DNA from: Vibrio mediterranei
GTDB taxonomy: Bacteria; Pseudomonadota; Gammaproteobacteria; Enterobacterales; Vibrionaceae
Direction of reading: 5' to 3'
Length of the DNA: 64,000 nucleotides
Assembly (NCBI RefSeq): GCF_900088415.1
Contig: NZ_FLLQ01000001.1
Span: 248,001 to 312,000 of the forward strand
The stretch's first letter is position 1. Every line of letters begins with the position of its first letter. This document shows positions 44,287 through 52,193 of this stretch, in pieces. Below the pieces are notes generated by a model. The model searched no databases. It saw nothing but the letters and a program-made list of their open reading frames with translations, and had not been told where the DNA came from. Position numbers and translations under genes: made by a program.

Positions 44287-46971
44287 TTATCGGTTTAACA
44301 TTAAAACCATATCTGCCACGCCATCTTCGAACTGCACGTCTAGCTCAAAACCCAATTTTTGAGCTAGCGTGAGCATCCCACGGTTTGTCGGCATGGTCAT
44401 TCCGGAAATCTGTCTAGTATTCTTGCTTTTACAGTAATCAATTATTTTGTTCATTAGTACTCGCCCAAGTCCTTTGCCTTTCAAATCGGAACGTATCAAG
44501 ATGGCAAACTCGGCATCAGAATTATCTGGGGTAACCAAAACTCTAGAAACGCCAATAATATGTGGATTAGCATAACTAAGATCAACAGCGACAAATGCCA
44601 TTTCGCGGTCGTAATCGATTTGAGTTAAGTTTGCTAACGCCTCATGGTTGAACTCACCGACGTCTGAAAAAAAGCGCTTATAAAGGTCTTCTTTGGTGAC
44701 GTTATTAATGAAGTCTGCATGAAAGGGTTCATCCTCAGGTCGAATAGGGCGTAACGAGATTTTTGAGCCATCCTTCAATGTTATGAGCTCCTCCATCTCA
44801 GTAGGATACGGCCTGATTGCGAGCCGAGCTTGAGGCTCACCCTCGTAGCCTTTTATCACCACTGAAGCGTCTAATATAGTGATGTCGTTACCATTTAAAA
44901 GGAGTGGGTGGATATCTAATTCGTGTATCTCAGGACAAGCGACAATGATCTGTGAAATTTTCACTAAAAATTGAGCTAAGTTTCCAAGATTCACAGGATT
45001 CGGAGATTGCTGGAACCTTAACGTTCCTTTGTTGATTGCATTAATAATTAAGTAGCGAGCGAGAGCCATATTGACTGGTGGCAATGCGGTGACCGCCTCT
45101 TTTTCAATTTTCCAGTCTGAACCACCTTGGCCTAGAAAGATTGCTGGCCCGAACGTAGCATCAGTGATGACTTTGACGCGAATCTCTTGACCACCTGCAA
45201 TCTTAGCCATTTGTTGTACCGTCAATCCTTCAATCCTTGCTTCGGGATAGGAGAGCTTGGTTCGATCGAGTATTGACTGTGCCGCGCTACTGACTTCATT
45301 AGCATCTCTCAAGTTTAACATGACGCCATGTATATCAGACTTGTGAGCAATATCAGGAGAACGAAGCTTTACTGTGACAGGGTAACCTATGTTTTCTGCT
45401 AGATGTATCGCCTCTGTTGGGTCATGAGCCAACCAAGTGGGAAGAGTAGGAAGCTCAAATAAATCAAATAGTTGTTCGCAGATATGAGATTCGAGTTGCG
45501 TGAACTCTTTATCTTCTGATATGGATTCAACATGGGATGCGAGCCATTCGTGAGCTTTAGAAAGCTGCTCTGTGGTATACGAGTCTGTCGTTGTTGGTGT
45601 TTCCATTAACTGCCATTGATTTCGTCGGTATTCGACCAAATGCATGAAGGCCGTGACTGCGCTCTCAGGAGTTCTGTATGTCGGTATGCCATGATTGGTA
45701 AATAAAAGGCGGGCGTCTTTAGCTGTCGCTTCTCCAGACCAGTTCGTCAAAATATTAAATCGTTTGGATTTAGGATGTTTTTTTATTGTTTCAATCAGAT
45801 CCGTTGCCGTTTGCTGCGAATCTGCTGTCGCAGATGGACTATGCATGATTAGAATAGCATCCACATCATCACTGTCTAAGACTATGCTCAGTGCGTCACA
45901 GTACCTTTTCGCAGTTGCGTCACCGACAAGGTCAATAGGGTTTCCTTTGGACCAAGTATCAGGTAAAACGTTAGACAGTTTGGATATTGTGTCATCGGAA
46001 AGTTGGGCGATACTGCCACCTCGATCGGTCAACGTATCCAGTGCCATGTTTGCTGGACCAATTCCATTCGTAATCACAGCCAGTCGTTCCCCCCGAAGCG
46101 GGACGGAATGTGTTAGCGTTTCTACTGCCGCGAATAGTTCGTGTGTGTTGTTTACCCTCAGCATACCAGCGCGCTGAATCGCCGAGTCGTAAACGATATC
46201 AAATGAGTCGGATTCATGGCCTTTGACTAAATTAGTCAGATTGTTTCTTCCTGCCTTTAAGACCAGAATCCGGCGGTTACGTGATGCAGCACGCGCAGCC
46301 GACATAAAACGGCGAGCATCGCGAATAGAGTCTACATACAACAGAATGGATTCAGTCTTACTGTCTCTCGCTAGGTAATCAAGTAACTCGTCGAAATCCA
46401 CATCCAATCCAGAACCAATAGATAAGAACGCGGAAAAACCGATGTTCTTATCATTAGCCCAGTCAAGTATAGTGGTACAAACCGCTGATGATTGAGATAT
46501 GAACGCTAGTTTACCTCGCTTACAGTTAACAGGAGAAAATGACGCATTAAAGTTTTGCCAAGGTAAAAGGATGCCGAGGCTATTTGGACCTAATATACGC
46601 ATGCCAGACTGCTGCGCTATCTGAAGGCATTTTTGTTCTATCGTTGCCGTATCATCAAACGGACGACTCATATCTGATGCCATTACGATAACGGTCTTCA
46701 CGCCAGAAATCGCAAGATCATTGAATAAATCTACGTTTCGCTCGCCTTTAGTGCACAAAATAGCTACGTCTGGTTTTAGCGGAAGTTCACTCACTGCGCG
46801 ATAGCAGAGTATGCCGTTAACAGATTTATATCGAGGATGAACGGGCAAAATCGTACCTTGATAACCTCCCAAGAGAAGGTTTTTAATCACTACGCTACCT
46901 GCTCGATGAGGCTTTATCGATGCACCGATAACAGCAATAGAAGATGGCTTGAAAAGAGTATCTAACGACAT
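44287..46971 (-). CDS. pat: Protein lysine acetyltransferase Pat (acyl-CoA synthetase-like plus GNAT)
   Basis: 894 residues, the two-part architecture of Pat/YfiQ. The N-terminal ~690 residues look like an NDP-forming acyl-CoA synthetase: CoA-binding SIAVIGAS near 11-18, a ligase domain and an ATP-grasp region with VTVKLRSPDIAHKSDIHGV. The usual phospho-histidine step is thought to be lost in this family. The C-terminal ~150 residues are a GNAT domain (RSDLKGKGLGRVLMNKII). Pat acetylates and inactivates acetyl-CoA synthetase and other enzymes. The ATG follows AGAGGT. Confidence 0.92.
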   Translation of the reverse strand: MSLDTLFKPSSIAVIGASIKPHRAGSVVIKNLLLGGYQGTILPVHPRYKSVNGILCYRAVSELPLKPDVAILCTKGERNVDLFNDLAISGVKTVIVMASDMSRPFDDTATIEQKCLQIAQQSGMRILGPNSLGILLPWQNFNASFSPVNCKRGKLAFISQSSAVCTTILDWANDKNIGFSAFLSIGSGLDVDFDELLDYLARDSKTESILLYVDSIRDARRFMSAARAASRNRRILVLKAGRNNLTNLVKGHESDSFDIVYDSAIQRAGMLRVNNTHELFAAVETLTHSVPLRGERLAVITNGIGPANMALDTLTDRGGSIAQLSDDTISKLSNVLPDTWSKGNPIDLVGDATAKRYCDALSIVLDSDDVDAILIMHSPSATADSQQTATDLIETIKKHPKSKRFNILTNWSGEATAKDARLLFTNHGIPTYRTPESAVTAFMHLVEYRRNQWQLMETPTTTDSYTTEQLSKAHEWLASHVESISEDKEFTQLESHICEQLFDLFELPTLPTWLAHDPTEAIHLAENIGYPVTVKLRSPDIAHKSDIHGVMLNLRDANEVSSAAQSILDRTKLSYPEARIEGLTVQQMAKIAGGQEIRVKVITDATFGPAIFLGQGGSDWKIEKEAVTALPPVNMALARYLIINAINKGTLRFQQSPNPVNLGNLAQFLVKISQIIVACPEIHELDIHPLLLNGNDITILDASVVIKGYEGEPQARLAIRPYPTEMEELITLKDGSKISLRPIRPEDEPFHADFINNVTKEDLYKRFFSDVGEFNHEALANLTQIDYDREMAFVAVDLSYANPHIIGVSRVLVTPDNSDAEFAILIRSDLKGKGLGRVLMNKIIDYCKSKNTRQISGMTMPTNRGMLTLAQKLGFELDVQFEDGVADMVLMLNR

Positions 46972-47215
46972 GGTTTACCTCTACAGCAGTAAAAGACGAC
47001 GGTGACCTACATGCGATCCTTATAAGACCTAACTATAGTAGTCTAGTAAGGCATCACTTAGACATCGTTGGCTCCTAAAATTAGACATAACATATTGCTG
47101 TACCTCAATTATTGTGTAACATGTCACAGGAAGAAAGGACAGGTGCTGTGAATCTTTGATTCAAGAGAATTCTGTCTGCATGATTTAGGGAATTATTAAC
47201 TCAGGCAGTAATAAA

Positions 47216-47806
47216 ATGAAAAAAGTCGTTATTTTAAGTTTAGTTTCATTGTTAGCAGCGTGTTCTTCTAGTGAGTATACAACCGAGGTGAAATCTGAAA
47301 GTTACCGAGAGGATTACACTCCTGTAGAAACGACGACAGTTGCTCCTGTTGCCGTAGCGGCCACACAAACAGAAGATGTTAAGAAAGAGCCAGCGGCACA
47401 GAAAGCCCCTGTGCAAGAGCAAAAAGTGGCTGCAACTTCCACGACAACGACCCAAACACAGCCTGCTAAAAATGATGTAGTAAAAATCGTACCACCATCA
47501 AAAAAACAAGCTGAGCAAGATTTCCGTTTTGGCTACACAATTCAAGTAGTTGCCGTTGGCAGCCAAGCCAAAGTTGCAACTTTTTCCGATAAACTACCAA
47601 AGAACGGCCAGCCAATTTGGCAAAACTACAAGGTAGTAAACGGAACGAAATGGTATTCAATTCTCTTCGGTGACTATGCAACGAAGCAACAAGCGAAGGA
47701 AGCTATCGCAACACTGCCAAATGAGTTTAAAAACCTTAAGCCGTTTGTACGTAGCATCGACCAAATCAAGAAGTCGGAATATCCGACATTGAGCAAGCTG
47801 AATTAA
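47216..47806 (+). CDS. SPOR-domain lipoprotein
   Basis: 196 residues. A lipoprotein signal ends at LLAACSS (Cys16). A low-complexity Thr/Ala/Gln/Lys linker (~30-100) follows, then a SPOR domain (~105-180: FGYTIQVVAVGSQAKVATF, WYSILFGDYATKQQAKEA). SPOR domains bind denuded glycan strands at the septum, so this is probably an outer-membrane division or wall protein, in keeping with ddl next door. A terminator follows. Confidence 0.85.
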   Translation: MKKVVILSLVSLLAACSSSEYTTEVKSESYREDYTPVETTTVAPVAVAATQTEDVKKEPAAQKAPVQEQKVAATSTTTTQTQPAKNDVVKIVPPSKKQAEQDFRFGYTIQVVAVGSQAKVATFSDKLPKNGQPIWQNYKVVNGTKWYSILFGDYATKQQAKEAIATLPNEFKNLKPFVRSIDQIKKSEYPTLSKLN

Positions 47807-47825
47807 TTGATACACCTAATGTTAT

Positions 47826-47857
47826 AACGCGTTCAATCCAAAATTGAGCGCGTTTTT
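47826..47857 (+). terminator. Terminator after SPOR gene
   Basis: AACGCGTTCAA and TTGAGCGCGTT form an 11-bp stem with one G-U pair, followed by T residues. Confidence 0.85.
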
Positions 47858-47970
47858 GTATGTATTATGTGCAGACAGTAACTATGGCGGCAGATTTAAC
47901 AGATTTAGAACTGAATGTTGTTTCTCGATCGTTTATCATTTAGTGAAAGCAATTTAAGGACAAGCTTAAG

Positions 47971-48966
47971 ATGTCAGAACTCAATATCCTTCTTCTATGT
48001 GGTGGTGGCTCTGCTGAGCACGAGGTGTCTCTCGTTTCAGCTAACTTTCTAGAAAGCCAACTCAAACTCAATCCTAGATTCAATGTTACCCGGGTTGAAA
48101 TAACTCAAGAGGGCTGGAAGTGCAGTGATGGTCATTTAGTTGTTTTAGACCTTAATCAAAAAGCCCTTGTTAATGATCAACAAACTCTACATATAGATTA
48201 CGTTGTTCCTTGTATTCACGGTTTCCCTGGTGAAACCGGCGATATTCAATCTCTTTTTGAGATGGCTGGTATTCCGTATTTGGGCTGTGGGCCTGAAGCT
48301 AGTAGCAATAGCTTTAACAAAATCACCTCAAAGCTGTGGTATGACACATTAGGCATACCTAATACACCTTATCTATTCCTTACCGAAAACGATAAAGACG
48401 CTCATACTAGAGCTGCTCAAGCTTTTGAAAAGTGGGGGAAAGTGTTCGTAAAAGCCGCAAAGCAGGGCTCTTCGGTAGGTTGTTACAGCGTAACTAATAT
48501 CGAACAGTTAGATGCTAGTATTAACTCTGCTTTTGGTTATTCGGACCAAGTTGTTATTGAGCAGTCAGTAAAACCAAGAGAGCTTGAGGTCGCAGCGTAC
48601 GAGTACAAAGGACAATTGTGCGTCACCAGGCCTGGTGAAATTATTGCTCCTGATGGTGCATTTTATACTTATGATGAAAAGTACAGTGCAGACAGTCATT
48701 CAACTACAACAGTAGAAGCGAGTGACCTAACAGACGAGCAGTTAGAAATCATTCATACCTGTGCGGTCAAAGTATTCACTCAAATGAAACTCAGACACTT
48801 ATCAAGAATTGATTTCTTTTTGACAGAAGATAACAAGATTTACCTAAACGAAGTTAACACTTTTCCTGGTATGACACCGATTTCTATGTTTCCAAAGATG
48901 GTCGAGCATTCTGGTCTTGAGTTCTCTGAGTTCTTGTCGGACTGTATTGAATCTTCATTCCGTTAA
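47971..48966 (+). CDS. ddl: D-alanine--D-alanine ligase
   Basis: 331 residues, a full ATP-grasp ligase. The N-terminal LLLCGGGSAEHEVSLVSA is the ligase signature (serine and glutamate binding the first D-Ala). The ATP-grasp domain has FVKAAKQGSSVGC and the C-terminal LNEVNTFPGMTPISMFP metal/substrate loop is intact. It makes D-Ala-D-Ala for peptidoglycan precursors. It has AAGGA ten bases upstream. The stop overlaps by a few bases the stop of the convergent recombinase-like gene. Confidence 0.93.
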   Translation: MSELNILLLCGGGSAEHEVSLVSANFLESQLKLNPRFNVTRVEITQEGWKCSDGHLVVLDLNQKALVNDQQTLHIDYVVPCIHGFPGETGDIQSLFEMAGIPYLGCGPEASSNSFNKITSKLWYDTLGIPNTPYLFLTENDKDAHTRAAQAFEKWGKVFVKAAKQGSSVGCYSVTNIEQLDASINSAFGYSDQVVIEQSVKPRELEVAAYEYKGQLCVTRPGEIIAPDGAFYTYDEKYSADSHSTTTVEASDLTDEQLEIIHTCAVKVFTQMKLRHLSRIDFFLTEDNKIYLNEVNTFPGMTPISMFPKMVEHSGLEFSEFLSDCIESSFR

Positions 48967-49922
48967 TCATAGTTATTGTCGTCTTTAAACTTTGCTTTTT
49001 CCTTTTCGGATAATGTCCGCTTGCCGCTATATTGTAGTGGCATGGCGGGGCTAGCCCATCGACCAAATTCTTGAATTTCTTTTATTTTCAGGCCATCCTG
49101 AGCCAACTTTTTAACAGCACCTACACGACACGATTGGGAAGAGAATTTAACTTCAAACGGTAGGTCAAGTATGTTGCTGGCTTGACGTAAGATTCGAAAA
49201 ATCGAAGAATCATTTAGTTCGTTGTCCTTAATGTTGCCGTGTCGGTCAATACCGGTAAAAACAGTAGAGCAGGGTGTCAATTCTAGCCATCGCAATAGAA
49301 TAGTGCTTGATTCATTACTCAATTGGTAAACTGCGCCTTCAATTTCCACGAAACAATCACCGTATTCGTTAAGCTGAATATTCGTTCGAGATAGTTGACG
49401 TAAATCTCGCCGTTTTAATGCGCATTCGAACATCACGCTATATATTGCCATGTCTCTAATATCTTTCGGAGATTGACTACAACCAAGTATCAACCTCAAC
49501 TGTTTTAAGTGTTCCTGTGTTAATGCTTGAGTTTCTGAGACAGAATCAACACCTAAAACTCTTATTTTTTCAAGAAGTAAGCCAACTTCTCTTGATTTGA
49601 TAGGGTCTTTAAACTCGAACAGATAGTGAATTAAAGATATAGTCACAGCGTAACGTTTTAGCGTTGAGTACTTTCGTGTTTGTTGCTCACGCTCGAAAAA
49701 TGCTTTTATGGTGGCAACGGACGCTGGAAGCGATGGGTAGTGAGAGTAGATACAAAATTCATTGAACAAATGCCAATCTTTGGCCATTGCGACGACGGAA
49801 TTCTTAGAGTAGCGATAAGACGTTAGTTCATCAAAGGTATTGTTATCTATAGAACTTCTAAGTTTCGTCAAATATCTATCAATTTGTTTTGTTTCTGTGA
49901 TTCTGGGTATGTCTTTTTTCAT
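48963..49922 (-). CDS. Tyrosine-recombinase-fold protein with altered active site
   Basis: 319 residues. The N-terminal ~110 residues resemble a SAM-like core-binding domain, the rest a phage-integrase catalytic domain. Alignment by eye puts Lys170-Arg171 (CALKRRDLRQL) where Arg I usually sits in a GLRxSEL motif. Gln263 replaces the box II His in SSQSCRVG, where Arg266 is kept. Trp289 sits at the His/Trp position, and Tyr298 (PLQYSGKR) fits the nucleophile. Only part of the canonical set is therefore intact. No att-like repeats or cargo are nearby, so it is more likely a domesticated or repurposed recombinase than an active island integrase. Confidence 0.75.
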   Translation of the reverse strand: MKKDIPRITETKQIDRYLTKLRSSIDNNTFDELTSYRYSKNSVVAMAKDWHLFNEFCIYSHYPSLPASVATIKAFFEREQQTRKYSTLKRYAVTISLIHYLFEFKDPIKSREVGLLLEKIRVLGVDSVSETQALTQEHLKQLRLILGCSQSPKDIRDMAIYSVMFECALKRRDLRQLSRTNIQLNEYGDCFVEIEGAVYQLSNESSTILLRWLELTPCSTVFTGIDRHGNIKDNELNDSSIFRILRQASNILDLPFEVKFSSQSCRVGAVKKLAQDGLKIKEIQEFGRWASPAMPLQYSGKRTLSEKEKAKFKDDNNYD

Positions 49923-50019
49923 ACTAATGCACTATAACTCAATTGATTGGTTTAGAATAACTGATACCATGTGAAACGCAATGTAAAGCATCAACGTACA
50001 CAATAAGAGATAGATCTTT

Positions 50020-50394
50020 ATGGCTCTAGCGAGTTATCGTGGGTTTACCCTCAAGTCCATTGGTACAACAAACCAGATATGGAAAGTAACTATTAAAAAT
50101 AGAGAGTTACAAGGCTCTCTACCTGCGGTTAAAAAAAGCATTGATTGGTGGTGTGATACGGCGTCTATCATAGACCCATCACAGCTGACGCAAGCAGCAA
50201 CAGAACGCGCGAGCGGGTCAGCTGGCACCCAAGAGAACTTTCATGGGTTTACTATAAAGAATGATACAGGTGCAAATAATGCCTGGTACTGCATGTTTAA
50301 TGGTAAACTTATCAAAGGTGGTAAGCTTGCAATTCAGCGACACATTGAAGCTTATCTAATCGCAAAGAAGAAAGCAGAACAAACTAAGAACTAA
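50020..50394 (+). CDS. DUF3319-like protein
   Basis: 124 residues. Two halves resemble each other: residues ~5-45 (YRGFTLKSIGTTNQIWKVTI...LPAVKKSIDWW) and ~73-115 (FHGFTIKNDTGANNAWYCMF...LAIQRHIEAYL), so it looks like an internal duplication of a small strand-strand-helix unit joined by a Ser/Ala/Gln linker. The family name is from memory and its function is unknown. The stop is one base from the yciH start, so the two are cotranslated. Confidence 0.7.
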   Translation: MALASYRGFTLKSIGTTNQIWKVTIKNRELQGSLPAVKKSIDWWCDTASIIDPSQLTQAATERASGSAGTQENFHGFTIKNDTGANNAWYCMFNGKLIKGGKLAIQRHIEAYLIAKKKAEQTKN

Positions 50395-50395
50395 C

Positions 50396-50707
50396 ATGAC
50401 TCTTGTATATTCAACAGAAACCGGACGCATTAAAGAAGAAAAACAAAAGCCAGAACGTCCAAAAGGCGATGGTATCGTTAGAATTCAAAAACAGACAAAA
50501 GGACGCAAAGGCAAAGGTGTTTCAATTGTCACTGGCTTAGACTTAGAGGATGCCGCGTTAAAGCTTATCGCAGCAGAACTGAAAAAAGTTTGTGGTTGCG
50601 GTGGTTCTGTCAAAGACGGCAACATCGAAATACAAGGTGACGCAAGAGACAAAATAAAAGCCGCGTTAGAGAAAAAAGGATATACCGTTAAACTTGCAGG
50701 CGGTTAA
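50396..50707 (+). CDS. yciH: SUI1/YciH-family translation factor
   Basis: 103 residues. The C-terminal ~75 residues are a SUI1 (eIF1-like) domain with GRKGKGVSIVTGLDL, KKVCGCGGSVKDG and IEIQGDARDKI. YciH influences start-codon selection and is regarded as a stress-time inhibitor of translation initiation. There is no separate Shine-Dalgarno; translation is probably coupled to the preceding DUF3319 gene, whose stop lies one base upstream. A terminator follows. Confidence 0.9.
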   Translation: MTLVYSTETGRIKEEKQKPERPKGDGIVRIQKQTKGRKGKGVSIVTGLDLEDAALKLIAAELKKVCGCGGSVKDGNIEIQGDARDKIKAALEKKGYTVKLAGG

Positions 50708-50720
50708 TCCAACAGCGTAC

Positions 50721-50748
50721 AAGCCAGCATTTTTATGCTGGCTTTCTT
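50721..50748 (+). terminator. yciH terminator
   Basis: AAGCCAGCAT and ATGCTGGCTT form a 10-bp stem with a TTTT loop followed by TCTT. Confidence 0.8.
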
Positions 50749-51107
50749 AAACCTAATCGACACTGAGTTAAACGTAGATTAACTCATGTGGTTATTAGGT
50801 ATTTTATGGTAAATATCGATTATGGTTAAATCTGGGATAAAACAAGGTAGTGGAGCGGGTTTAAGGTAAGGATTTTAATCTCCTGCATATCGTATTTAAC
50901 ATAAGATAGATAATACGCACTCATCATGAGGTATATATAACGACGTATTAAGGCCTTTGACAACTACCTAAAAACTATCTTCTATGATTCTAGAGTTTCA
51001 ATTAACACTCTAGCTATCTAAGGCCTGACAACGAGTTTGTATAAATCCTTAAGAACATGTTCCTTTCTTAAAAACGAAACCTCACGTTATAGAAACATAA
51101 TGACGAT
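50749..51107. other. Uncharacterised AT-rich gap, left part
   Basis: About 360 bases between the yciH terminator and a reverse-strand terminator. No ORF with a ribosome-binding site and no clear hairpin was found on either strand. Confidence 0.5.
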
Positions 51108-51144
51108 AAAAAAAGCCACTTGAATGTTGGGGAGTTCAAGTGGC
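51108..51144 (-). terminator. Orphan reverse-strand terminator
   Basis: GCCACTTGAA (51115-51124) and TTCAAGTGGC (51135-51144) form a perfect 10-bp stem with a ten-base loop. Read on the reverse strand it is followed by seven T residues. No reverse-strand protein gene ends here, so it probably closes an untranslated RNA. Confidence 0.8.
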
Positions 51145-51300
51145 ATCCAAAAACACCTGACGGCGTATGTGCATAATGTTCCCAACTAAAAGCAGCATCA
51201 CTTTGAAGGAACCTAGACAACCTACCTTAAACTTCTCTCCTTACATAATAACGTTTTAACACGAAACCACATTTATGTTTTGTTACGCACCGTACTGGTT
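51108..51300 (-). ncRNA. Candidate small RNA (right end undefined)
   Basis: Inferred only from the orphan terminator at 51108-51144 and the lack of any reverse-strand ORF in front of it. Upstream on the reverse strand lie GTTCC and GGAAC arms that can pair. The 5' end is a guess; no clear promoter was identified. Confidence 0.35.
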
Positions 51301-51354
51301 GTTGTCCTAGTTTAGTCTTTTTGGATCGTTGACTTTAACCTTGGAGGAACCTTT

Positions 51355-51522
51355 ATGGTTAACAAATGGAATCAATTAGTCGAGTATTTTTGTTATGGGT
51401 ATGTGTCATCACAACGGTTCAGATGTTCAAAACACACGTCCGATATGGCGTGTGCTTCTAATAGTCGCAACTCTAGTCTTAGTTCTGGTGATCTTATTTG
51501 GCTAACTAAGAGATTATCATAA
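51355..51522 (+). pseudogene. Small membrane-protein gene with apparent frameshift
   Basis: GGAGG at 51342-51346 is well spaced from the ATG at 51355. In that frame 55 codons run to TAA at 51520, but after about 13 codons the sequence has no sensible character. The +1 frame from ATG 51395 to TAA 51503 encodes 36 residues ending in a textbook membrane helix (RPIWRVLLIVATLVLVLVI). Joining the two frames at the T5 run (51386-51391) gives a coherent ~49-residue protein with a polar N-terminus and one C-terminal helix. An imperfect hairpin with T-rich tail (51521-51548) follows. Options are a sequencing indel, a real mutation or slippage in T5. Confidence 0.5.
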
Positions 51523-51548
51523 ACGTGACACTGTCATGTTTTATTTGG
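51521..51548 (+). terminator. Possible terminator of the small membrane-protein gene
   Basis: AAACGTGA and TCATGTTT pair (one G-U) around CACTG, followed by a T-rich but interrupted tail. Confidence 0.45.
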
Positions 51549-51903
51549 TTTTGACTAATCAAAGTCACCTATCAGTCTTTGTAATCGAAGGCATGCCTCT
51601 TTATTGTTACAAGCCTCGCTCACCTAAAAATGATCAAATTTAGATCGTGACTACTTACTATTCTTTAACCACCTGCTTTTATTGAGCAGCATAATTCACT
51701 GCAACATATACACTGCTCGAACGGTTAAGTAATTTTATTACAAGTCCATATATTTGAACGAAGCTGACGGCAGATAATGCTGCTATAAGTAGTTGATATA
51801 TATAGAAAGAGTTATTCGCAATCACCAAGTGCTCATGAATCACGAGCGTTTTAGCTCTATTTTGTAGCATGTATTTGATATTCGAATGGATTAAATTTGG
51901 GCA
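51549..51903. other. Uncharacterised gap, right part
   Basis: About 355 bases before the vxr-operon terminator. A 75-codon reverse-strand frame (51679-51906) exists but has no ribosome-binding site and starts inside the terminator region, so I do not call it. Confidence 0.45.
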
Positions 51904-51904
51904 C

Positions 51905-51930
51905 AAAAAAAGCCCTTTAAAAGGGCTTTA
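51905..51930 (-). terminator. vxr operon terminator
   Basis: AAAGCCCTTT and AAAGGGCTTT form the stem; on the reverse strand seven T residues follow. It lies 24 bases after the yoaH-like stop. Confidence 0.85.
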
Positions 51931-51953
51931 TAGATAAACTTGAATAACAGAAA

Positions 51954-52115
51954 TCAACTTTGTTCGTCAGAACTGTCTTTCGATTTTTCTTCTCGGATCT
52001 CTTGAGCTATGATTTTGATCGCTTGAGCAGTACTAATCCCCTGCTTCATCAGTTCTTGGATTCGTTCTACAGCAGCTTGCTGCTCTTCATGGCTAAGGGA
52101 TAAATCGTCAAACAT
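51954..52115 (-). CDS. yoaH: UPF0181 (YoaH) family small protein; last gene of the vxr operon
   Basis: 53 residues with GGGAGGAC just upstream of the ATG. The sequence [20 protein letters not shown], then [15 protein letters not shown], matches the YoaH/UPF0181 family closely. The acidic C-terminal tail is also typical. Function is unknown. It follows the TraF-like gene by 78 bases on the same strand and is closed by a terminator, so it probably is the fifth gene of the operon, corresponding to vxrE of V. cholerae if my recollection of that operon is right. Confidence 0.82.
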   Translation of the reverse strand: MFDDLSLSHEEQQAAVERIQELMKQGISTAQAIKIIAQEIREEKSKDSSDEQS

Positions 52116-52193
52116 AAAGTCCTCCCAATAACACGGACGTTAATTAATGACAGGACTATAGACTATTTAGATTTACTAGCAAGGGAATTAAAC

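Noticed and set aside
45695..46177. 160-codon forward frame inside pat
   Set aside because: A shadow on the opposite strand of a well-conserved gene, with serine/arginine-rich composition and no family features.
48963..49922. Genomic island bounded by an integrase
   Set aside because: No direct repeats, tRNA target or cargo next to the recombinase-like gene; neighbours are core Vibrio genes and the active site is altered.
51679..51906. Reverse-strand 75-codon frame in the yciH-yoaH gap
   Set aside because: No ribosome-binding site, its start lies in the vxr terminator, and the composition is that of AT-rich noncoding DNA.
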